A stretch of DNA of 7,838 nucleotides, taken from the NCBI GenBank assembly GCA_937916395.1, contig CALFTN010000058.1:1-7838 (forward strand). The letters run 5' to 3'. The notes under the pieces are model-generated. The model did not search any database. It was not told where the DNA came from and worked only from the letters and a program-made list of their open reading frames with translations. The position numbers were made by a program, and so were the translations under genes. Position 1 is the stretch's first letter; every line of letters begins with the position of its first letter. This DNA is from an uncultured Clostridia bacterium (GTDB taxonomy: Bacteria; Bacillota; Clostridia; Oscillospirales; Acutalibacteraceae). Positions 1-5,668 of this stretch are shown here, piece after piece.

Positions 1-1169
1 TAGAATTTGTGGTCTGCTTTCATCATACCCTGCATAATCCAGATTAAATCTCTGAATACCTTCATCCCACCAATTCCATAAAAATTCTGTGGTAAGAGAA
101 TTTTCTTTTCTAAAGCGTAATCTAATTTTTTAGCTAATTTATCAATACTTTCATTTACTTCTTCTTCGTTTGAAGCAACGCCACAAAGGAAGTTGTGACC
201 AACCTCTGCTCTTGCTTCAATAATTGTTCTTAAGTTTTCTTCAACGCTTAAATGCCCGTTTACAATGTAGCCTATTGGCATACCAATTGTAACAGTTCTG
301 TGACCGTTACAGAATTGTCTGTCGTCATACATTTTAAAACGTGCACCCATTGAGTGGTCTTTGATTGTAAAAGCGTAAATAATTGCTTCAGCTTTCTGAA
401 TATCATTTCTCAAAAATTCATCAAAATTATCTTTGTAAACGCATTTGCCTGAAACTGCGCAGTTAAAGCAACCAAGGCAACCACCTTTGAATGGGTAATC
501 TTTAATATTAACAATTCTTGTCTTTTTAGTGCATTTTGCTCTGAAACGAGCAATCATATTTTTAAGCACTTCGTCATTTTCGTCACAGTCTGTAACAATA
601 ACAACGTCACCTTGCTTTTCGTCAGTACATTCAATTGCTTCTGCATTAGTAAGGGTAGCAAGTGAGCTTATTTTAATTTCCTTTTCGTAAATGTTATTCT
701 GGATATTGAACATAACGTAGTCGAAGAATTCTTCTGCTTCCTTCTGCCCTTGCTCAGTTGATAAATCATCCATATCGGCAGAAAGACCATTGATATATTT
801 AAGTCCTAAATCAAAACAGTTGTCTTTTATATAGCGGTGTGCAGTAATATCATAAAAATGCTTTGAAGTAGTAAATTGTGTAGCGTACTTTTCACTTAAA
901 TCTAAATTTGCATCCTTTAAAAGCTCAATAAATCTGTGAAGCTGACAAGGTGCAATAAATGTATAAACAGGGTAAGAAAAAACAAGTAAATCTGCTTTTG
1001 TTATTTCTTCAATGGCTTTACTGAAATCTTTTTCTAAAGCCTTTATTTTTTGCCCTGCATCAAGCACAGTAAACTCGTGTTCAGGATGTAAAATCTTTAA
1101 ATAATTTGTGGTTTGTAAAGTAATACTGTTCTGCCCCTTAGGACTGCCGTTGATAACCAAAATGTTCAT
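1..1169 (-). CDS. Twin-domain flavodoxin-like NAD(P)H-dependent oxidoreductase, C-terminus cut by window edge
   Basis: The visible 389 residues start at the ATG at 1169 and are open to the left edge. Residues 1-85 look like an NADPH-dependent FMN reductase/flavodoxin half: a beta strand runs into the phosphate-binding loop NGSPKGQNS (residues 7-15), and the strand-loop LLVFSYPVY (61-69) follows. A second half from about residue 187 carries a four-cysteine cluster, C231-x2-C-x2-C-x5-C243, followed by YKDNF, as in iron-sulfur flavoprotein-type and related reductases. The likely role is cytoplasmic electron transfer with bound FMN; substrate unknown. The gene begins 8 bp after the lipoprotein stop, so the two are probably cotranscribed. 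Its Shine-Dalgarno site is weak (GAG inside the upstream gene's last codons), suggesting translational coupling. The last codon at the edge reads TA?, so it is tyrosine or a stop; I expect the protein to continue, because proteins I recall of this type are longer. Fold is fairly sure, function is not. Confidence 0.82.
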   Translation of the reverse strand, partial: MNILVINGSPKGQNSITLQTTNYLKILHPEHEFTVLDAGQKIKALEKDFSKAIEEITKADLLVFSYPVYTFIAPCQLHRFIELLKDANLDLSEKYATQFTTSKHFYDITAHRYIKDNCFDLGLKYINGLSADMDDLSTEQGQKEAEEFFDYVMFNIQNNIYEKEIKISSLATLTNAEAIECTDEKQGDVVIVTDCDENDEVLKNMIARFRAKCTKKTRIVNIKDYPFKGGCLGCFNCAVSGKCVYKDNFDEFLRNDIQKAEAIIYAFTIKDHSMGARFKMYDDRQFCNGHRTVTIGMPIGYIVNGHLSVEENLRTIIEARAEVGHNFLCGVASNEEEVNESIDKLAKKLDYALEKKILLPQNFYGIGGMKVFRDLIWIMQGMMKADHKF

Positions 1170-1177
1170 AATTTAAA

Positions 1178-1591
1178 TCACTCGTTTCCAAATTGTAATT
1201 CATGCCTTGTAATAATATAATCAGGCATTTCTGCTTCTTCGTCTAAAATCCATGTATCGTTATCATACTTGTAACAATAATCACCTATATCAGAAGATTG
1301 AATCCAGATATTATAGGTATCACTTTCCCAACAGATTCCCCAAAAATCGTATGCCCTTGCAGGTGAAAAAGAATAAACTTCTTCGTCGGTTTCTGTTTCA
1401 TATATAGTTACAACTATATAATCGTTGTCATTTACAGTTTGTAGAGCATAATATTTATTATCGTAGCTTGTGGTTTTGTTTGGTGAAAAGCTTCCCCATT
1501 CTTGTGGGTCAACTTTAATTTCTCTGTTGCTACAACTCACAAAAGTCAAGAGGACAGTTAAAGCTAAAAATAAACAAACTACTTTTTTCAT
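1178..1591 (-). CDS. Small secreted lipoprotein of unknown function
   Basis: This 137-residue protein begins MKK, then a hydrophobic stretch (residues 4-18) and a lipobox-like FVSC with Cys20 as the predicted lipidated residue. It should therefore be exported and anchored to the outer face of the membrane. The mature part is acidic and rich in Tyr, Trp and Asp (for example FWGICWESD and YNIWIQSSD), typical of small extracellular beta-rich domains, but I do not recognise a named family. I chose the ATG at 1591 rather than an in-frame ATG at 1627: GGAG lies 8 nt upstream (1600-1603), the signal peptide begins exactly there, and the upstream ATG lies before the predicted transcription start. The stop is 8 bp before the flavoprotein gene, so they form an operon with the lipoprotein first. 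The phenylalanine at -3 of the lipobox is less usual than leucine. Confidence 0.82.
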   Translation of the reverse strand: MKKVVCLFLALTVLLTFVSCSNREIKVDPQEWGSFSPNKTTSYDNKYYALQTVNDNDYIVVTIYETETDEEVYSFSPARAYDFWGICWESDTYNIWIQSSDIGDYCYKYDNDTWILDEEAEMPDYIITRHELQFGNE

Positions 1592-1611
1592 AGTATCATC
1601 TCCAGAATTTA

Positions 1612-1640
1612 AGTATATCATAAACAACGTATTTTTTCAA
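1612..1640 (-). promoter_or_regulatory. Sigma-A promoter of the lipoprotein-flavoprotein operon
   Basis: Read on the minus strand, TTGAAA (1635-1640) is followed by a 17-nt spacer and TATACT (1612-1617), with a TG one base upstream of the -10, so it is also an extended -10 promoter. Transcription would begin near 1605, giving a leader of about 14 nt that contains the GGAG ribosome site. This is why the start codon at 1591 is preferred. Confidence 0.72.
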
Positions 1641-1646
1641 ATAAAC

Positions 1647-1678
1647 TTGACAAAATGCTAACTTTTTGTAAATATAGA
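1647..1678 (+). promoter_or_regulatory. Probable promoter of the GH18 gene
   Basis: A perfect -35 hexamer TTGACA lies at 1647-1652. The -10 is less clear: AAATAT (1670-1675) has ideal 17-nt spacing and an upstream TG, while the better-looking TATAGA (1673-1678) would need a 20-nt spacer. The -35 elements of this promoter and the divergent lipoprotein promoter are separated by only 6 bp. The gene's AGAGG ribosome site follows at 1695-1699, 7 nt before its ATG. Confidence 0.5.
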
Positions 1679-1706
1679 TGTAATAAATAGGAAAAGAGGT
1701 TTTTAT

Positions 1707-2732
1707 ATGTCTGCATTTTTTATGAGTGTAGTTGCTTTTTTTACTTCGCTTGCAACCATTGTTACAGGATTTTTGGGGCTTGATATTAGTTCACCTGACA
1801 AAAAGGTTGAAAACTTTAAGGTTACAACTTACATAAGGGGTGACTATATTCAGGAAGAAAACAGTCTTTATAGTGAAGATTTTGATATTGTTACCGATGT
1901 TATCCTTTTTGAGTGTGCTTCTTTTGATAATGAGGGCAATATAGTTTATGATGAAGTTAAGTTGGAAACAGCTCTTGAAAATATACATAAAGCAATTGGT
2001 GAAAGGGATGTTAATATAACTCTTAATCTTTTGGGGCCAGAGTGGCACACTGAGTCAGATGTGTGGGAAGAACAGATGGAAGCTCAAAGTGACGAGTATA
2101 ACAAGGCATTTACAAGTGGTGTGCTTGAAGATAATATAATTAAATTTTTAGATGAATATAACTTTGATGGTGTGCATTTTGATTATGAATATCCGCTTTC
2201 CAAAAATGCTTGGAAGGAATACAACAAATTTTTGGTTTCGCTTAATGAAAAGTTAGGTGATTATACGTTGGGTGTTGCTTGTAGTGACTGGAATATAAAA
2301 TTCAGTTTATCTGCTATAGAAGCGGTTGATACTTTTGAACTTATGGTTTATGACTTTAACGATGAAGAAGGTAGGCATGCAACTTACGAAGAAACTGTTA
2401 AGCTTGTTAATACAGTCGGGCTTCACGGAATACCACAAGAAAAAGTAAATGTTGGTCTCCCTTTTTATTCAAGACCTACCGATATGTCAGGCTACTGGTA
2501 TGGTTATAATGGTTATTATGAAAAATTAGATGAAAATGGCTGGTATCATTGTAACGAAACAAAAAAAGATTTCTGGTTCAATACACCAGAAGTAATAGAA
2601 CAGAAAACAGAATATGCCATAAATAACGGCTTTGGCGGTGTAATGATATGGCACTATAACTGTGATTTGCCATCAACTCATGAAGATTCGCTTCTTAAAG
2701 CAGTGGGCACTGCAGTAGAAAATAATTACTAA
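1707..2732 (+). CDS. Glycoside hydrolase family 18 (chitinase-like) protein with hydrophobic N-terminus
   Basis: This 341-residue protein has the landmarks of a GH18 TIM barrel in order. The beta-4 active-site motif is FDGVHFDYEYP (residues 153-163), with Glu161 as predicted acid/base and Asp159 as its helper. The beta-6 motif is LMVYDFN (212-218), followed by VNVGLPFYSRP (247-257) and the beta-8 strand GGVMIWHYNCD (310-320) with Trp315. GH18 enzymes cleave beta-1,4-linked GlcNAc polymers (chitin, peptidoglycan, N-glycan cores) by substrate-assisted catalysis. Residues 1-24 are strongly hydrophobic, so the protein is probably membrane-anchored or secreted, but the n-region has no positive charge and no clear cleavage site. 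The second Asp of the usual DxxDxDxE motif is His157. At about 310 residues the catalytic part is compact, with no carbohydrate-binding or SLH module visible. The start is supported by AGAGG 7 nt upstream. Exact substrate is unknown; spore-cortex or wall hydrolysis is an alternative to chitin. Confidence 0.87.
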   Translation: MSAFFMSVVAFFTSLATIVTGFLGLDISSPDKKVENFKVTTYIRGDYIQEENSLYSEDFDIVTDVILFECASFDNEGNIVYDEVKLETALENIHKAIGERDVNITLNLLGPEWHTESDVWEEQMEAQSDEYNKAFTSGVLEDNIIKFLDEYNFDGVHFDYEYPLSKNAWKEYNKFLVSLNEKLGDYTLGVACSDWNIKFSLSAIEAVDTFELMVYDFNDEEGRHATYEETVKLVNTVGLHGIPQEKVNVGLPFYSRPTDMSGYWYGYNGYYEKLDENGWYHCNETKKDFWFNTPEVIEQKTEYAINNGFGGVMIWHYNCDLPSTHEDSLLKAVGTAVENNY

Positions 2733-2740
2733 AAACAAAG

Positions 2741-2780
2741 TCTCCGGGTAGTTTGGTGCTACCCGGAGATTTATTTTATT
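2741..2780. terminator. Strong intrinsic terminator, probably bidirectional
   Basis: An 11-bp perfect GC-rich stem (2741-2751 pairing with 2759-2769) closes a 7-nt loop and is followed by the T-rich run TTTATTTTATT, starting 8 bp after the GH18 stop codon. On the minus strand the same stem is followed by CTTTGTTTTT, so it can also stop the converging regulator transcript, whose stop codon is at 2802. It is the only strong terminator hairpin between the two convergent genes. Confidence 0.88.
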
Positions 2781-2801
2781 ATATTTTTTCTGAAAGATTA
2801 T

Positions 2802-3587
2802 TTAGAGTTTAGCTTTCAGGCGTTCTATCTGACTGCTGAAATATTCAATATAAGAGTCGAATTTTGGGTTTTGTATGACAATTACAAGATTTAATGCTTT
2901 TTCAGTTTCATCAATGGCTTTTTCTATGTTTCCATCACTCTCGTAACATTCTGCCATTTTCCACATCATTTGAATCATGTTTTCTAAAGAAATCCACTTT
3001 TGTTTTTCTGCAGCTTCAAATTTCGCCTTTCCTGATAGAAGAAATGCTTTTTCTGTTAATTTTGTGAAATATATTTCTGGGATTTGCTCAATAGCAGCCT
3101 CGGCACTCTTGATTTCGCCTTTTGTCTTATAAGCGTAAGCAAGAAAGCGGAGTGCATCATATTTTACATCACTGCGGTTAGTCTTTTCAATGAGCTTACT
3201 CGCAAGAGCAATCGTTTCATCTGGTTTTTTTGAATAGTCCAAAACATAAAGTAGGTTGTTTAATAAAATATCATTTTCTGGATACTTCTTCAAACCATCT
3301 TCAAGTATTCGTCTGCTTTTTATAGGGTCACTTTCCCTGTATTTATATGCTTCAGTTGTTATTTCATCAACCGCACATTCAATTTTCTTTAGATTGAAGT
3401 CGAATAATTCATCCATAGATACACCAAAATAACTTGCTAAAATAGGGGCAAGAGTAATATCTGGAAGAGCAATATTGTTTTCCCATTTGCTGACTGCCTG
3501 AAAAGAAACCCCTATGCTTTCGGCTAACTGTTCCTGTGTTATTCCCTGTAACTTGCGAAGTTTTTTTATTTTATTTCCAATATTCAT
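2802..3587 (-). CDS. XRE-family helix-turn-helix regulator with TPR-like C-terminal domain
   Basis: This 261-residue cytoplasmic DNA-binding protein has a Cro/C1-type helix-turn-helix at residues 4-62: IKKLRKLQGITQEQLAES, then the recognition helix around SFQAVSKWEN (28-37) and the closing PDITLAPILASYFGVSMDEL. Residues 75-261 are helical with TPR-like repeats, clearest at 145-170 (LRFLAYAYKTKGEIKSAEAA) and 207-234 (MAECYESDGNIEKAIDETEKAL). Such C-terminal domains often sense a peptide or a protein partner; here the ligand is unknown. The ATG at 3587 is preferred because a perfect AGGAGG lies 6 nt upstream and the HTH begins there; the reading frame stays open to 3689, but that extension lies across the promoter. 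A promoter and a palindrome upstream suggest self-regulation. The gene is downstream of the GH2 gene on the same strand, 270 bp away. Confidence 0.88.
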   Translation of the reverse strand: MNIGNKIKKLRKLQGITQEQLAESIGVSFQAVSKWENNIALPDITLAPILASYFGVSMDELFDFNLKKIECAVDEITTEAYKYRESDPIKSRRILEDGLKKYPENDILLNNLLYVLDYSKKPDETIALASKLIEKTNRSDVKYDALRFLAYAYKTKGEIKSAEAAIEQIPEIYFTKLTEKAFLLSGKAKFEAAEKQKWISLENMIQMMWKMAECYESDGNIEKAIDETEKALNLVIVIQNPKFDSYIEYFSSQIERLKAKL

Positions 3588-3593
3588 TATTTG

Positions 3594-3599
3594 CCTCCT
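3594..3599 (-). promoter_or_regulatory. Ribosome binding site that fixes the regulator start
   Basis: AGGAGG lies 6 nt before the ATG at 3587 on the minus strand, a full match to the anti-Shine-Dalgarno sequence. It rules out the longer reading frame that would begin at 3689. Confidence 0.85.
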
Positions 3600-3603
3600 G
3601 AAT

Positions 3604-3620
3604 AAAGTGCAGTGCACTTT
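3604..3620. promoter_or_regulatory. Palindromic operator-like site in the regulator leader
   Basis: AAAGTGC-AGT-GCACTTT is a perfect inverted repeat with 7-bp arms, and its core also contains the self-complementary AGTGCACT. It lies between the predicted transcription start (about 3629) and the Shine-Dalgarno site of the XRE gene. A dyad here is what an autorepressing HTH dimer would bind, but this role is inferred; as RNA it could also form a short hairpin just upstream of the ribosome site. Confidence 0.55.
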
Positions 3621-3728
3621 TTTGAGCTCGATTAGAGTATAGCATAGGAGTTTTATGTGAGCAATAACTTGTAAAACGATATTTTTCAACTGAGGGTTGA
3701 ATACAAATCACGCTTTGAACTCGATTAG
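3621..3728. repeat. 15-bp direct repeat flanking the regulator promoter
   Basis: TTTGAGCTCGATTAG (3621-3635) recurs as TTTGAACTCGATTAG (3714-3728), 14 of 15 bases identical and 93 bp apart. The first copy abuts the -10 element of the XRE promoter; the second lies just before the inverted-repeat element. The repeat pair therefore encloses the promoter. It may be a paired regulator site or the scar of a small duplication or insertion. Confidence 0.6.
3636..3664 (-). promoter_or_regulatory. Promoter of the XRE regulator
   Basis: On the minus strand TTGCTC (3659-3664) is followed by a 17-nt spacer and TATACT (3636-3641), with an extended -10 TG one base upstream. Transcription would start near 3629, leaving a leader of about 40 nt that contains the palindrome at 3604-3620. 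A further inverted repeat, TTCAAC-TGAGG-GTTGAA at 3685-3701, lies about 20 bp upstream of the -35. Confidence 0.66.
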
Positions 3729-3735
3729 TTAGTTG

Positions 3736-3806
3736 TATAAAAAACTATTCCCACTACTACGGGCGACCAAAGGTCTGCCCCTACCATAGTGGGAGTAAAT
3801 TTTATA
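3736..3806. repeat. Nested GC-rich inverted-repeat element
   Basis: The element has three nested levels of dyad symmetry. The inner stem is GGGCGACC (3761-3768) against GGTC-T-GCCC (3772-3780) with an AAA loop and one bulged T. The middle stem is TCCCACTA (3749-3756) against TAGTGGGA (3787-3794), an exact match. The outer stem is TATAAAA (3736-3742) against TTTTATA (3800-3806). The core is far richer in G and C than its surroundings. It resembles the short palindromic intergenic repeats scattered through clostridial genomes, but that family link is from memory and untested here. Confidence 0.7.
3739..3794 (-). terminator. Possible terminator of the GH2 transcript
   Basis: Read on the minus strand, the nested stem formed by 3749-3794 is followed after ATAG by six T residues (3739-3744). 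This gives the hairpin-plus-T-run form of an intrinsic terminator, about 65 bp past the GH2 stop codon and upstream of the regulator promoter. The imperfect stem and the 4-nt gap before the T-run make it weaker than the one at 2741. Confidence 0.5.
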
Positions 3807-3808
3807 AC

Positions 3809-3840
3809 ACTAGCAACTGACAACTAGCCACTAGCAACTG
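3809..3840. repeat. Short tandem repeat, ACTAGCAACTG unit
   Basis: ACTAGCAACTG occurs at 3809-3819 and exactly again at 3830-3840, a period of 21 bp, with the related ACAACTAGCC between them. The words CTAG and CAACT alternate through the whole stretch. No coding potential is seen. It looks like a slippage-generated intergenic repeat. Confidence 0.65.
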
Positions 3841-3881
3841 CAAACGAAAGTTAAAACTTAAAGTTTTAACTTCTCGTTTGC
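3840..3881. repeat. Long palindrome overlapping the GH2 stop codon
   Basis: Bases 3850-3859 and 3861-3870 are exact reverse complements around a single A. The pairing extends outward to 3840 and 3881 with only one bulged base (C3873), giving about 20 paired bases. The right arm is the last codons of the GH2 gene; the left arm is outside the gene. No T-run follows on the minus strand, so it is not a standard terminator, although the hairpin could protect the mRNA 3' end. Confidence 0.8.
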
Positions 3882-5630
3882 CGCTTTCATCATTTCAGGT
3901 GAAACTTTAATAACCTCACGGTCGTAGGTGAGAAGTCCGTTTAATTCGTCTTCAACATCACTTACTTCGGTATAAATTGTTGCAGAAAGACCTTTTTCTT
4001 TCATACATTTATAAATTCTGTCTTCGTAAAGATGTTTAATTGCAGCATCAAACTTTTCTTGAGCGAAATATTTTCTGTAACCAAAGAATTTTTCTTTGTT
4101 ATAGGTGTGACCCTGGAATCTCATTGAATAACCACCGAATTCAGTAAGGCCAATAGGGCGAATATCATCCTTATTGAATTTTGGGAACATAAATGGTGTG
4201 AAATAAATATGGAAGCTGTTTACGTCACCTGCACCGTGGTCAACCCAGCCACTAGCGTGGTCAATAAGTCTTGTTGGGTCTTTTTGTCTATAAAATTCAC
4301 ATGCTTTAACAGAATCAAATTGACCCCAGGCTTCGTTAAATGGAGTCCAAAGAGCGAGAGATGGAACATTGTAAAGAAGGTTAATCATATCTTCTGAATC
4401 TTTAAAATATTCTTCTCTACCCTTTTCGTCTGTTCTTGCATAGAACATATAATTTCTTTTACCATCAGGCACTCTGCCAACTTTTTTGTTGTTGAAGAGC
4501 ATACCTAAGAATGGTAAAGTACCAATAGCAAGGAAGTTGTATTTTCCACCACCATTAATCATATCCTGCCAAACAATCATACCAAGTCTGTCGCAGTGAT
4601 AATACCAGCGAAGAGGTTCGATTTTAATATGCTTTCTTAATGTGTTGAAGCCTAAATCCTTCATGGTCTGAATGTCGTAGATTAATGCTTCATCAGATGG
4701 TGCTGTGTAAAGACCGTCTGACCAGTATCCCTGGTCAAGAAGACCGTTGAAGAAATACGGTTTGTTATTAAGCATAAATCTTGGTGTGCCGTCGCCGTCA
4801 AAGCCTGTGCTGAATTTTCTCATAGCAAAGTAGCTGTCGACCCTGTCTTCACCAGCCGCAAATTTAATATCATAAAGATAAGGATTTTCAGGTGACCAAA
4901 GCTCGTAATCTGAAAGCTTAATGGTACCTTTACCATTTGTGAGCTTCGCAGCAGCTTTCATCGTGCCTTTATCCATAACCATAACACCGACTTCTGGCAT
5001 TACTTCGCCAGAGTAAGAAACCTCTACTTTAAGCTCGTCTTTATCAATGTCTGGTGTGAGTTTAATATTTGTAATATAGTCATAAGAAACTTCTTCAAGC
5101 CATACAGTCTGCCAGATACCAGATTGTGGTGTGTACCAGATACCACCACGTTTAAAGGTTTGCTTGCCTCTTGCCTGGCTACCTGTATCAGTAGGGTCTG
5201 TTACAATAACTCTCAAGTCGTTTTCGCCATTTAAAATAGCTGCAGTAACATCAAATGTAAATGGAAGATAACCACCCGTGTGCTCACCAATTACAGTGCC
5301 GTTTAATGTAACTGTGCATTTATAATCAACTGCACCAAAGTGTAAAAGAACCTTTGATTTTGTTTTAGTGAAGTTGAAAAGCTTCTGGTAATAAAGTGTG
5401 TCAGTAGGCATTACCCATTTTTCAACACCACTTAAAATTGACTCAGGGCTGAAAGGAACAATAATTTCACCCTGAAAACCACTGAATTTTTTGTTCTCGC
5501 CATAAATAGCGTAGTTCCAAACACCATTTAAGCAAATAAAGCTATCGCGTTTGAATTGTGGTCTTGGATAATCGTTAAGTGGACAGTTTTTATCTAAAAC
5601 TTTACCCCATCTTGTCAATAATCTTTCCAT
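3858..5630 (-). CDS. Glycoside hydrolase family 2 enzyme (beta-galactosidase-like), cytoplasmic
   Basis: This 590-residue protein has the GH2 domain order. A jelly-roll sugar-binding domain spans about 25-180, with LNGVWNYAI and the LNGTVIGEHTGGYLPFTFDV core. A small immunoglobulin-like domain runs to about 275. The TIM barrel has the entry motif GFNTLRKHIKIEP (about 327-339), the acid/base in PFNEAWGQFD (Glu433) and the nucleophile in GLTEFGGYS (Glu497). GH2 enzymes are retaining exo-glycosidases for beta-galactosides, beta-mannosides or beta-glucuronides. The FNE(A/G)WGQ type is common in gut bacteria with poorly known substrates, so I do not assign one. No signal peptide is visible, so it should act on imported oligosaccharides. 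The ATG at 5630 is chosen because GGAGG is 5 nt upstream; an in-frame TTG at 5642 overlaps that site. The gene has its own promoter and is shorter than LacZ-type enzymes (about 1,000 residues), lacking extra C-terminal domains. Confidence 0.9.
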   Translation of the reverse strand: MERLLTRWGKVLDKNCPLNDYPRPQFKRDSFICLNGVWNYAIYGENKKFSGFQGEIIVPFSPESILSGVEKWVMPTDTLYYQKLFNFTKTKSKVLLHFGAVDYKCTVTLNGTVIGEHTGGYLPFTFDVTAAILNGENDLRVIVTDPTDTGSQARGKQTFKRGGIWYTPQSGIWQTVWLEEVSYDYITNIKLTPDIDKDELKVEVSYSGEVMPEVGVMVMDKGTMKAAAKLTNGKGTIKLSDYELWSPENPYLYDIKFAAGEDRVDSYFAMRKFSTGFDGDGTPRFMLNNKPYFFNGLLDQGYWSDGLYTAPSDEALIYDIQTMKDLGFNTLRKHIKIEPLRWYYHCDRLGMIVWQDMINGGGKYNFLAIGTLPFLGMLFNNKKVGRVPDGKRNYMFYARTDEKGREEYFKDSEDMINLLYNVPSLALWTPFNEAWGQFDSVKACEFYRQKDPTRLIDHASGWVDHGAGDVNSFHIYFTPFMFPKFNKDDIRPIGLTEFGGYSMRFQGHTYNKEKFFGYRKYFAQEKFDAAIKHLYEDRIYKCMKEKGLSATIYTEVSDVEDELNGLLTYDREVIKVSPEMMKAANEKLKL

Positions 5631-5635
5631 AATAC

Positions 5636-5640
5636 CCTCC
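5636..5640 (-). promoter_or_regulatory. Ribosome binding site that fixes the GH2 start
   Basis: GGAGG on the minus strand lies 5 nt before the ATG at 5630. Because the alternative upstream TTG codon (5640-5642) overlaps it, the shorter protein beginning MERLL is the likely product. Confidence 0.8.
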
Positions 5641-5668
5641 AAAAGAAGAATTGTTCATATACACATTT

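Noticed and set aside
1470..1661. Plus-strand open frame of 63 codons
   Set aside because: Lies antisense to the lipoprotein start and its promoter, has no good ribosome site and no recognisable protein features.
1791..2048. Minus-strand open frame of 85 codons
   Set aside because: Entirely antisense to the well-supported GH18 gene; composition is that of a shadow frame.
3588..3689. N-terminal extension of the regulator to an upstream ATG at 3689
   Set aside because: The extension covers the -10, -35 and leader palindrome, while the ATG at 3587 has a perfect ribosome site and begins the HTH domain.
3809..3840. CRISPR-like array from the repeated ACTAGCAACTG
   Set aside because: Only two exact 11-bp copies with a 10-bp gap that is itself related to the repeat; no spacers of CRISPR size and no cas genes.
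4209..4397. Plus-strand open frame of 62 codons
   Set aside because: Antisense to the catalytic part of the GH2 gene, with no ribosome site or domain.
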